Below are positions 56,895-64,000 of a DNA stretch of 64,000 nt, in pieces. A program made the position numbers and the translations under genes. Source of the stretch: Desertivibrio insolitus (GTDB taxonomy: Bacteria; Actinomycetota; Actinomycetes; Actinomycetales; Microbacteriaceae); assembly GCF_017355965.1 (NCBI RefSeq), contig NZ_JAFIQW010000005.1:62001-126000 (forward strand), written 5' to 3'. Every line of letters starts with the position of its first letter. Positions within the stretch are counted from its first letter, which is position 1. The notes under the pieces are model-generated. The model made no database searches, was not told the DNA's origin, and saw only the letters and a list, made by a program, of their open reading frames with translations.

Positions 56895-58181
56895 TCACGC
56901 GAGCGTGATCGTGCGCTCGTCGTCGCCCTTCCGCACGCTGAGCTCCGCCGACTCCGCGCCGCGCGAGACGCGGTAGTCGCCTGCGAACCCGCTGAACGAG
57001 ATGCGCCCCTGCTCGTCGGTGCGCAGGGTCGTCGGCGCCAGCCACCACTCGCCCTTCACCAGGTCGCGCAGCGCGTGGTAGGCGGGCTTCGGAGTGCCGT
57101 CGGAGCGCACGAGCCCCGCCGGCGCCCCGAGCCAGGCGCCGTCGTCGGTGATGCCCCAGTACGTGATCGCCTCGATCGCGGGGTGCGACACGAGCGAGCG
57201 GTAGTGGCGCACGACCTCGTCGGCCTGCCTCGCCTCGCCCTCCTCGGTGGAGGGCCAGGAGGGGATCTGGTAGTCGTTCAGGTCGACGATCTCCGGCGGC
57301 ATCAGGTGACCCGAGAGCAGCGTGCTCTCGGTGAGGTGCAGCGGCAGGCCGTACCGGGCGAAGCGGTCGACCATCGCGAGCATCTTGTCCTCGCCCCAGT
57401 AGCCCTGGTGCATGTGGGTCTGCAGCCCGAGCGCGTCGATCCGGATGCCGGCCTCGAGCACCCCCTCGATCAGGCACTCGTACGCGCTCGAGAGGTCGAA
57501 GTCGTTCAGCAGCAGCGTCGCGGAGGGGTTGGTGGCCCTGGCCTCCTCGAACGCCATGCGGATCATCGCGATGCGCCCGCGGTCGTGCGCGAGGCGGGTG
57601 ATCCCGTTGTCCTCGGCCTCGAACACCGGCATGATCACGACCTCGTTGATCGCGTCCCAGGTGTCGATCACGCCCGCGAAGTCGGCGACGTCGCGCCGGA
57701 TCCGCTCGCGCTGCACCTGCTCGATCTCGTCGAGCGGCAGCTCGAGCAGCCACGGTGCGGTGACCGTGTGCCAGACGAGCGGATGCCCCTTGAGCGCGAC
57801 GCCCTTCTCCTGGAACCACTTCGCCGTCGCGAGCAGCCGCCGGGTGTCCGGCTTGCCGCGCTCGGGTTCGAAGCGCCCCCAGTAGAACGGCAGGGTCGCC
57901 GTGTTGAACACGTCGAGCCACAGGTCGGCGAGCTGCTCGAGCCGGCTGTGCGAGGCGCCGCCGAACTGTTCGCGTTCCCGCTCCGCCGTCTCGGCGTCGT
58001 CGCCCGCCGCGAGCGGGATGAAGTCGAAGCCGATGTTGCCGAAGCCGAAATCGTGGCGGGTCTGCTCGACCGTGACCTCGAGGTCGGGGAGGGGGCGCCC
58101 CCCGGCATCCGTGACGATCACGGATGCCGGGAGACGCCGCTCGGCGAGACCTGTCTCGATTCGCGTGCTGATGTCTGTCAC
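56895..58181 (-). CDS. Intracellular GH10 endo-beta-1,4-xylanase
   Basis: GH10 enzyme (428 aa) without a signal peptide, so it likely hydrolyses imported xylo-oligosaccharides. LKGHPLVWHT (about 130-139), acid/base Glu180 in DTWDAINEV, and nucleophile Glu285 in LPLHLTESTL are as in GH10. An N-terminal beta segment of about 40 residues and a C-terminal beta-sandwich-like tail (about 355-428) flank the barrel. The GTG at 58181 overlaps the stop of the large xylanase gene (GTGA). A perfect 14-bp inverted repeat lies in its early coding region (58101-58131). Confidence 0.93.
   Translation of the reverse strand: MTDISTRIETGLAERRLPASVIVTDAGGRPLPDLEVTVEQTRHDFGFGNIGFDFIPLAAGDDAETAEREREQFGGASHSRLEQLADLWLDVFNTATLPFYWGRFEPERGKPDTRRLLATAKWFQEKGVALKGHPLVWHTVTAPWLLELPLDEIEQVQRERIRRDVADFAGVIDTWDAINEVVIMPVFEAEDNGITRLAHDRGRIAMIRMAFEEARATNPSATLLLNDFDLSSAYECLIEGVLEAGIRIDALGLQTHMHQGYWGEDKMLAMVDRFARYGLPLHLTESTLLSGHLMPPEIVDLNDYQIPSWPSTEEGEARQADEVVRHYRSLVSHPAIEAITYWGITDDGAWLGAPAGLVRSDGTPKPAYHALRDLVKGEWWLAPTTLRTDEQGRISFSGFAGDYRVSRGAESAELSVRKGDDERTITLA
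58101..58131. repeat. Perfect inverted repeat inside the GH10 coding region
   Basis: CCCGGCATCCGTGA and its complement, 14-bp arms, three-base centre, at codons about 17-27 of the intracellular xylanase. It is made of GGCATCCG facing CGGATGCC. A hairpin here could slow translation or act as a weak terminator between the two coupled xylanase genes. Confidence 0.75.
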
Positions 58182-61100
58182 TTGCCCTTTCCTGGTTCCT
58201 TGTCCTTGCCCTTGGCGGGCAGCACCTTGACCTCCGCGGAGGCGCTGAGGTCGCCCTCGGTCACCGTGACGACCGACTTGCCCGTGCGGGTGTTCTTCGG
58301 CACGACGGCCTCGAGGACCGCGGTGCCGTCGGCGCCGACCGTCACCTCGCCGAGACGGACGTCGCCCGACTTGCCCTTGTCGGCCGCGAGGACGACGGTC
58401 GCCGTGCTGCCCGGGCGGTAGCCCGTGAGCTCGACGCGGAGGGTGTCGCCGGCCCGCACGCTGCCGGCCGTGAGGGCGACCGCCGGGTCGGGCTCGACGG
58501 CGGGGGCGACGAGCTGAGCGACGCCCCAGCGGGCAGTGCTCTGGTAGCCGGTCCCGGTCGGGTCGGCCCAGGTGCGGATCGCGGTGCGGGCACCGGCGGT
58601 CGCGTCGTTCACCTGGAAGTCCAACCCGTGGAACGTGCCGAGGCCGCCCTGGTCGACGAGGTCGATGGCCGCCTCCACGAGGTAGCCGCCCGCGGTGGTC
58701 GCGGTCGCGCTCTGCAGCCTGGCCTCCTGGAACGCCTCGTCGCCAACGCCGAACGACACCGCGTTCTCGTAGCTGATGCGGATCTGGGTGTCGTCGTAGC
58801 GGTACGGCCCGTTCTTCACGTTGCCCGCGTCGAGGAAGATCTCGACCGAGTCCTCGATCCACGGGTCGGAGCCCGAGGCGTCAAGGGTCGAGTCCGCGAC
58901 CTCCGCGAGCACGTAGAGGGTGTCGCCCTTCCACAGCGTGCGGACGGATGCCACGGCGCCGTCGGCAGCGCCCGAGACGAGCTTCTCGGTGCGCACGGGC
59001 GTCGCCGCGGCCCACGCCGCGTCGACGGTCCCGTCGACGGCGGGCGCGACGGCGGCCTCGGGCACCTCGGTGAAGGACAGGGGCTCGACGAGCGTCAGCG
59101 TGCCGGTGACGCCCTCGGCGTTCCAGCCCACCGCGGTGCCGCCGGTCGTCACGTCGACGTCGAACTGCACGGAGTCGCCCAGCGCGGCGGTCAGCGGCAG
59201 GTGAGCCACGACCTCCCAGCCGGAGTCGGTCGCCCTGACCGTCGCGTCGACGTCGGAGGCTCCGTCCTTCGCGACGGTGTGCTCCGCGTCACCCACCGTG
59301 AAGCGCACGCCGTCGGCCGAGGCATCCGTCACCCGCACGAAGGCCGTCAGGTGATCCGGCTGCCAGCGCAGCTGGAACGCCGCGGCGTCCTCGATCCGGT
59401 GCAGCGGGAGCCGTGACCACTCGGGCGACGCTGTCGCACCGTCCCCGAGCGGCACATCGCCCTGGAACACCACGGCCGTGCGCTGCGGAGCCGCCAGCTC
59501 GCCGTCGACGGCGCCGTAGTACGCGGGCTTGCCGGTCAGGCGGTCGTCGAACAGCAGCGGCGCGCCGGAGGAGTTGCGCCAGCTGCGGCCGTCGGTGAGG
59601 CCCCACACGGTGACCGAGAACAGCTCGTCCGCGTGCTCCCGGAAGATGCGGAAGGCGTCGCGGTAGTAGTAGCCCTGCTCGATCAGCAGCGCCTCGGTGA
59701 CCGGGGTGCCGGTCGTGACGTCGAGCTCGCTGACGAGCTGGCGGATGCCGGGCAGGTCCTTGAAGTCGACGATCGCGTCCTCGAGCGCCTGCACCGGGGT
59801 GGCGAGGCTCACGTGGAACTGGTGACCGACCGCGTCGATCGGGACCCCGCGACCGAGCGCGCGCTCGACGAGCGCGTGCATCCGGTCGCGCTTGCCGACC
59901 TGCTCGGTGTTGTAGTCGTTGATGGCCAGCGTGATCGGCCTGTTCGCGCCCTCGACCGCGTACGTGCCGTTGAAGGCCTCGTCGGCGTACTGGAACGCCA
60001 GGTCGATGTACTCCTCGCCGAGGATGCGGTACCACTCGCTGCGGCGGAGCCCATCGGACTCCTCGCGGCCGTCCGAGATGACCTCGTTGACCACGTCGAA
60101 CGCGACGAGCGGGTTGGTGTCGCTGCCGAAGAGGCCGTAGCCGCCTCCGGTGCTCAGCGCCTCCGCGACGTCGAAGATGTGCGTGCGCATGCGCTCACGC
60201 AGCACCTGCTTGTCGGCCTCGCTCGACGTGAGCGGCTCACCGGCGGTGTTCTCGAAGAACCACGCGGGGGTCTGGCTGTGCCAGACGAGGGTGTGTCCGT
60301 ACATCCGGAGCCCCTCCGCTTGGGCGAAGTCCATCAGGGCCTTCGCCTCGGGGTGGATGCCGAACACGCCGTCGGCCGAGTACCAGGCCTCCGGCTTCAT
60401 GTGGTTCTCGGGCGTGATCTGGTCGAAGTGCCGGGTCAGCAGTTCGGCGGGCGCGCCCGTCGTCTCGCGGGTGTCGATCGCGACACCGACGGGGGTCTCG
60501 AGCGTGTCCTTCAGCGGGGTGAGCTGCTCGACGGTCGCGGGGGACTGGCGCTCGATCACGACGTCGTCGATCAGGAAGCTGTCCGGACCGCCGCCGTTGT
60601 AGGCCGTCTCGAAGTACAGGAACGCGCGGTCGGCGGCGGGCAGCTGGTAGGTCGCGGTGACCTGGCGCCACTCCGACGTGGGGATACCGGCGAACTGGCC
60701 CACCGTGTCGAAGGAGTCGCTGCCGGCGTTCGTGCGCTGCATCGAGAGCCAGATGTCGTCGGACGCGGTGCCGGCGGCCATCTTGACCCAGGCGCTGATC
60801 TCGTAGGTCTGACCGGACTGGAGGAGGCCCGTGACGTCGATGCCGATGCCGTCGCCCTGCGACGTGCGGCCGCTGACGAGCGCGGACTGCGCGCCGCTGT
60901 GCTTCTCCTGGGTCGTGACGGCGACGGTGGGCGCGCCCTCGGCGTCGGCACGGGGCACCCAGCCGCCGAGGCCGTCCTCGAAGTCGCTCACGAGGGCGGG
61001 CCCGGCGGGAGCACCGTCGGAGACGCCGCCGACCGGCAGGGTGAAGGTCCACCCGTCGGCGAGGCGTTCGCTCACCACGGTCTTCACCGCGTTGATCGTC

Positions 61101-62221
61101 GCGGTGCGGTCGCCGCCGCCGTCGTGGGCGAGCACGAGCTGCCCCGGCTTCATCGCGGTGCGGAGGTTCTGCGTGAGCTCGGCCTCGTCCTGCGTGGCCC
61201 AGTCGTTGATCGTGTTGATGACGCCGAGCGGCTGCATGCCGAGTGCGACGGCGACCTCGGGCGTCTTGCCCCAGCTGCCGTTCGGCGCCCGGAAGTAGGG
61301 CACCTTCGCGTTCGGGTCGCCGAGCGCCGCGCGGATGATGCGCAGGTTCTCCTTGAGGTCCGCCTCGATCGCCGGCTGGGTCCACGAGCCCATGTCCGCG
61401 TAGGACGTGGTGTGGTTGCAGAGGGTGTGGCCGTCGGCGACGATGCGCTTCAGGATCTCTGTGCCGCCCGGGGCGGTGATGTTCTGCCCGATGACGCAGA
61501 AGGTCGCGGTGAGGTCGTTCGTCGCGAGGTAGTCGAGCAGCGCCTCGGTCTCGCCGGGGTTGGGTCCGTCGTCGAAGGTGAGCGCCGAGACGTTCCCCGT
61601 TCCGCGCGACGCCGTGACCGGCGTCTGCGTCGGGTTCTCCGCGCCGCCCTTCACGAAGCCGGGGTCGGGGGTCGGAGTCCAGGGGGCTTCGCCGCCGGGG
61701 GCGGCGTCGCCCGTGATGACGATGTCGTCGACGAGGTAGCTGAAGGTGCCCGGTGCCGTGCCCGTGCCGATGTAGACGGCGCGCGGCGCCGAGCCCGTCG
61801 GCACGGTGTACGTGCCGCTGATGGTCGTCCAGGCGTCGGCGCCGATCGTCGAGGCGCCGACCCACTCGTAGCCGGGGTCGGTGACGAAGCGGATGGACTG
61901 GGTGCCGGCTGTGCCGTCGGCGAGCTTCGCCCTCATCGAGAGCGTGTACTGGCCGCCGGGCTGCAGCACGGCGGGGGACTTGATGCCGTCGTAGTCGGCG
62001 GTGCGGTTCGAGACGAGCAGCGCCTTGCCGCCGTCGGCGTCGATGAACGAGAGGCTCGCGCCGCCGCTCTGGGTCCACGGGGTGAACGAGCTGTCGTCGA
62101 AGTCGGTTGCGAGGACGGTCGTCACTTCGGCGGCCGCGGGCGTCGGCAGCGCGCCGATCGCCAGTGCGGCTCCGAGGACTCCCGCACCCAACGCCTTCAG
62201 ACGTGTTCGCACACGTGTCAT
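58178..62221 (-). CDS. Secreted modular xylanase: CBM, CE4 deacetylase, CBM, GH10, CBM9
   Basis: 1347-residue exported enzyme for acetylated xylan. Signal peptide 1-31 (ends PTPAAA). CBM4/9-like module 32-172; CE4 polysaccharide deacetylase about 208-400; second CBM4/9/22-like module about 408-556; GH10 barrel about 565-905 (HTLVWHSQTP; acid/base Glu713 in FDVVNEV; nucleophile Glu832 in LVSELDV); a degenerate and a good CBM9-like module (about 925-1050 and 1056-1238); a Lys-rich Ig-like tail. CE4 motifs: TFDDGP (215-220), RAPNG, DW, LAHD; the HxxxH metal site reads His270-TTS-Tyr274. No sortase signal. AAAGGAG precedes ATG 62221. Confidence 0.95.
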   Translation of the reverse strand: MTRVRTRLKALGAGVLGAALAIGALPTPAAAEVTTVLATDFDDSSFTPWTQSGGASLSFIDADGGKALLVSNRTADYDGIKSPAVLQPGGQYTLSMRAKLADGTAGTQSIRFVTDPGYEWVGASTIGADAWTTISGTYTVPTGSAPRAVYIGTGTAPGTFSYLVDDIVITGDAAPGGEAPWTPTPDPGFVKGGAENPTQTPVTASRGTGNVSALTFDDGPNPGETEALLDYLATNDLTATFCVIGQNITAPGGTEILKRIVADGHTLCNHTTSYADMGSWTQPAIEADLKENLRIIRAALGDPNAKVPYFRAPNGSWGKTPEVAVALGMQPLGVINTINDWATQDEAELTQNLRTAMKPGQLVLAHDGGGDRTATINAVKTVVSERLADGWTFTLPVGGVSDGAPAGPALVSDFEDGLGGWVPRADAEGAPTVAVTTQEKHSGAQSALVSGRTSQGDGIGIDVTGLLQSGQTYEISAWVKMAAGTASDDIWLSMQRTNAGSDSFDTVGQFAGIPTSEWRQVTATYQLPAADRAFLYFETAYNGGGPDSFLIDDVVIERQSPATVEQLTPLKDTLETPVGVAIDTRETTGAPAELLTRHFDQITPENHMKPEAWYSADGVFGIHPEAKALMDFAQAEGLRMYGHTLVWHSQTPAWFFENTAGEPLTSSEADKQVLRERMRTHIFDVAEALSTGGGYGLFGSDTNPLVAFDVVNEVISDGREESDGLRRSEWYRILGEEYIDLAFQYADEAFNGTYAVEGANRPITLAINDYNTEQVGKRDRMHALVERALGRGVPIDAVGHQFHVSLATPVQALEDAIVDFKDLPGIRQLVSELDVTTGTPVTEALLIEQGYYYRDAFRIFREHADELFSVTVWGLTDGRSWRNSSGAPLLFDDRLTGKPAYYGAVDGELAAPQRTAVVFQGDVPLGDGATASPEWSRLPLHRIEDAAAFQLRWQPDHLTAFVRVTDASADGVRFTVGDAEHTVAKDGASDVDATVRATDSGWEVVAHLPLTAALGDSVQFDVDVTTGGTAVGWNAEGVTGTLTLVEPLSFTEVPEAAVAPAVDGTVDAAWAAATPVRTEKLVSGAADGAVASVRTLWKGDTLYVLAEVADSTLDASGSDPWIEDSVEIFLDAGNVKNGPYRYDDTQIRISYENAVSFGVGDEAFQEARLQSATATTAGGYLVEAAIDLVDQGGLGTFHGLDFQVNDATAGARTAIRTWADPTGTGYQSTARWGVAQLVAPAVEPDPAVALTAGSVRAGDTLRVELTGYRPGSTATVVLAADKGKSGDVRLGEVTVGADGTAVLEAVVPKNTRTGKSVVTVTEGDLSASAEVKVLPAKGKDKEPGKGK

Positions 62222-62269
62222 GTGATCGCTCCTTTGCGATGTCTGAACGGTCCGGGTCGGACATTCGCC

Positions 62270-62317
62270 ACGCTAAGGACGAGCGAGCGGTTTGTCTACT
62301 TCTTAAACAATTTGTTT
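62270..62317 (-). promoter_or_regulatory. Promoter and operator of the xylanase operon
   Basis: On the minus strand: -35 TAGACA (62298-62293), 17-bp spacer, -10 TAGCGT (62275-62270), giving a leader of about 40 bases with AAAGGAG before the ATG. Seven bases upstream of the -35 is AAACAATTTGTTT (62305-62317), a 13-bp palindrome of the type bound by LacI-family repressors. Confidence 0.75.
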
Positions 62318-62380
62318 CGAAGGTCGGCGCTCGACTTTCGACGCGGCGGATCGGAGCGCCCTGGAGCGTGACGGAGTGGA

Positions 62381-63385
62381 TCAAGCGCCCGGGGGAGGCG
62401 CCGTCGTGCCGCGTCGCACGAGACGCGTGGGCAGGCGCAGGTGCGTCTCCTTCGGCTGCTCCCCGTCCAGCAGGGCCAGCAGGAGCTTGGCCGCCGTGGC
62501 GCCCAGAGTCTGCATGGGCTGCCGGATGGTCGTCAGCGGGGGATTGAAGCGGGACGCCTCCGGCACGTCGTCGAACCCGATGACCGAGAGGTCGCGTGGC
62601 ACGCTGAGCCCCATGGAGTTGGCGACGTCGATGATGCCGAGCGCGGAGAGGTCGTTGGCGGCGAAGATCGCCGTCGGGCGGTCGCGCAGCGAGAGCAGCG
62701 CCATCGCGGGCTCGCGCGCGGTCTCCTGCAGGTAGCGCCCGATCCCGACGAGGGCGGGGTCGAAGGGGATGCCCGCGTCGGCGAGGGCGCTGCGGTAGCC
62801 GTCCTGGCGGCGGATCGACGAGCGCAGATCGGAGCGACCGGCGAGGAAGGCGATCCTGCGGTGCCCGAGCTCGATGAGATGCCGGGTCGCCTCGCGGGCG
62901 CCGGCGAAGTTGTCCGACTCGACGGTGGGCAGGTCGGCCGGACCGGTGTGCGGGTCGATCGCGACCATGGGGATCTCGGCCGGCACCGTCACGACCGTGG
63001 GGGTAACCATGATGGCGCCGTCGATCAGGGTTCCGCTCAGGCGGCTGAGCGACTTGCGCTCCCATCCGTCGTAGCCGCCCTGGTGTGTGCCGCTGTAGGC
63101 GAGCAGGTCGTAGGACGAGTCCCGCAGGGCGACGCCGACGCCCTTGAGGATCTCCGCGCTGAAGGGTTCGAAGTCGGCGACGAGCACGCCGACCACGCCC
63201 GTGCGGCGGGATCGCATGCTGCTCGCGGTGATGCTCGACTCGTAGCCCATCTCCTCGACGAGCTCGAGCACGCGCCTCGCCGTCTCGGGGGCGATGCCGT
63301 AGCGGCCGTTCACGGCCTTCGACACCGTGGCGACCGACACGCCTGCCGCGAGTGCCACATCATGGATGGTCGGACGTCGTTGCAC
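62381..63385 (-). CDS. LacI-family regulator of xylan use
   Basis: 334-residue repressor. N-terminal helix-turn-helix and hinge: PTIHDVALAAGVSVATVSKAVNGRYGIAPETARRVLELVEEMGY. The periplasmic-binding-protein-like sensor follows (TGVVGVLVADFEPFSAEILKGVGVAL; GHRRIAFLAGR; AIFAANDLSALGIIDVANSMG; VIGFDDVPEASRFNPPLTTIRQP). It lies between the xylanase operon and a divergent sugar-binding protein gene, so xylobiose or a related sugar is the likely inducer. ATG 63385. Confidence 0.94.
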   Translation of the reverse strand: MQRRPTIHDVALAAGVSVATVSKAVNGRYGIAPETARRVLELVEEMGYESSITASSMRSRRTGVVGVLVADFEPFSAEILKGVGVALRDSSYDLLAYSGTHQGGYDGWERKSLSRLSGTLIDGAIMVTPTVVTVPAEIPMVAIDPHTGPADLPTVESDNFAGAREATRHLIELGHRRIAFLAGRSDLRSSIRRQDGYRSALADAGIPFDPALVGIGRYLQETAREPAMALLSLRDRPTAIFAANDLSALGIIDVANSMGLSVPRDLSVIGFDDVPEASRFNPPLTTIRQPMQTLGATAAKLLLALLDGEQPKETHLRLPTRLVRRGTTAPPPGA

Positions 63386-63402
63386 CCGCTCACTGTACGC
63401 GT

Positions 63403-63425
63403 CGAAAAGGTTTTCGAAAACGTTT
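63403..63425. promoter_or_regulatory. Overlapping LacI-type operators
   Basis: GTTTTCGAAAAC (63410-63421) is a perfect 12-bp palindrome; AAACGTTT (63418-63425) is a second one overlapping it, and CGAAAA/TTTTCG arms (63403-63416) a third, imperfect. They lie 18 bp upstream of the LacI ATG and 236 bp before the divergent binding-protein gene, in the 275-bp gap. The rest of that gap shows nothing definite. Confidence 0.75.
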
Positions 63426-63660
63426 GACGTTTCCGGCGATCAGGGGCGACACTCATCCGGAACCGAGGCCCCGAGGGCCGGTAGGGGACCACGATCACGA
63501 GCGAAGGCGCCGTCGACGGCGACTCGCACACGACCGAGGACCAGCCGGCGACGAAGGGTCGCGGAGACACACAGCAAGGCGACGAGGCTCGCCATGCGAC
63601 TCCCCTCACCGGCGCCGCGTTACCCGTGGTGCCACTCAACGAAGAGAACAGGTTGAACCC

Positions 63661-64000
63661 ATGAAGGCAAGATTCCTCGCCGGTTCCACAGCCCTGGTCC
63701 TCGGTGTCGTAGCGCTCGCTGGTTGTAGCGCTGCCGGCTCGGAAGGATCGGGCGGCGACGGAAACGTCACCATGACCCTCTGGCAGAACTCGACGACGGG
63801 TCCCGGCCAGGAGTTCTGGGACAAGACCGCGGCCGACTTCGAGGCCGAGAACCCCGGCGTCACGATCGACGTCCAGTCGATCCAGAACGAGGACCTCGAC
63901 GGCAAGCTCCAGACCGCGCTCAACTCGGGTGACGCGCCCGACATCTTCCTGCAGCGAGGCGGCGGCAAGATGCAGGCGATGGTCGCGGCCGGCCAGCTCA
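63661..64000 (+). CDS. Sugar ABC importer, solute-binding lipoprotein, cut by window
   Basis: First 113 residues of a family-1 sugar-binding protein. Lipoprotein signal MKARFLAGSTALVLGVVALAGC (lipobox LAGC, Cys 22). The mature start is TMTLWQNSTTGPGQEFWDKTAADFEAENPGVTIDVQSIQ, then LNSGDAPDIFLQRGGGKMQ, resembling xylobiose-binding proteins of Actinobacteria (BxlE type), which agrees with the neighbouring LacI and xylanases. Permease genes are expected beyond the right edge. Confidence 0.92.
   Translation, partial: MKARFLAGSTALVLGVVALAGCSAAGSEGSGGDGNVTMTLWQNSTTGPGQEFWDKTAADFEAENPGVTIDVQSIQNEDLDGKLQTALNSGDAPDIFLQRGGGKMQAMVAAGQL

Overview
The window is high-GC actinobacterial chromosome, most likely from the family Microbacteriaceae. 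The evidence is the strong G/C bias at third codon positions, many GTG starts, frequent leaderless promoters (a TANNNT box 6-7 bases before the start codon), paired ClpP1/ClpP2, mycothiol-linked and F420-type oxidoreductases, and a gene order that matches other Actinobacteria. There is no rRNA, phage, transposase or CRISPR array. All calls come from reading the sequence; no database search was run.

Layout. 1-5.4 kb: glycogen/trehalose genes glgX and treY (treY runs off the left edge) plus a luciferase-like oxidoreductase. 5.4-9.0 kb: a TPP riboswitch controls a thiamine-precursor ECF transporter (ykoE-ykoD-ykoC) followed by a small P-loop kinase. 9.0-14.5 kb: metalloprotease, tRNA-His, orn, a tRNA-Arg followed by a tandem copy of its own 3' half, an aldo/keto reductase and msrA. 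14.5-21 kb: a block conserved across Actinobacteria (ssb, ettA, two thioesterases, glbO, mscS). 21-31.9 kb: an accessory carbohydrate locus with a sugar ABC importer, a cellulase-like hydrolase, an AraC regulator, a giant DUF5107-TPR protein and a GH35-type glycosidase. 31.9-46.9 kb: a second conserved block (pepN, mycothiol-type nitroreductase, rpiB, nei; then tig, clpP1, clpP2, clpX), interrupted by paiB-like, amidohydrolase, TetR, Nudix and AraC genes and by tRNA-Gly and tRNA-Pro. 46.9-54.7 kb: a PLP decarboxylase, an ACC deaminase operon with its GntR regulator and an EamA exporter, a lipoprotein, and a two-component system whose histidine kinase is frameshifted. 54.8-64 kb: an M3 peptidase and a xylan-use locus consisting of an intracellular GH10 xylanase, a 1347-residue secreted CE4-GH10-CBM9 enzyme, a LacI regulator with visible operators, and the start of a sugar-binding lipoprotein.

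How the parts work together. The xylan locus reads as a complete pathway: the secreted enzyme trims xylan, the divergent ABC importer takes up the oligosaccharides, and the cytoplasmic GH10 finishes them under LacI control. The 21-32 kb locus looks like a parallel system for another, unidentified oligosaccharide. Neither locus carries its own ABC ATPase, as is usual where a shared MsiK-type ATPase serves many importers.

The most unusual signal is not a gene. The octamer CGGATGCC (or GGCATCCG) occurs about 40 times by eye, far above the roughly five expected from base composition. It is spelled inside genes with otherwise rare codons (GAT, GCA) and appears as inverted pairs in terminator hairpins, which resembles the DNA uptake sequences of other phyla.
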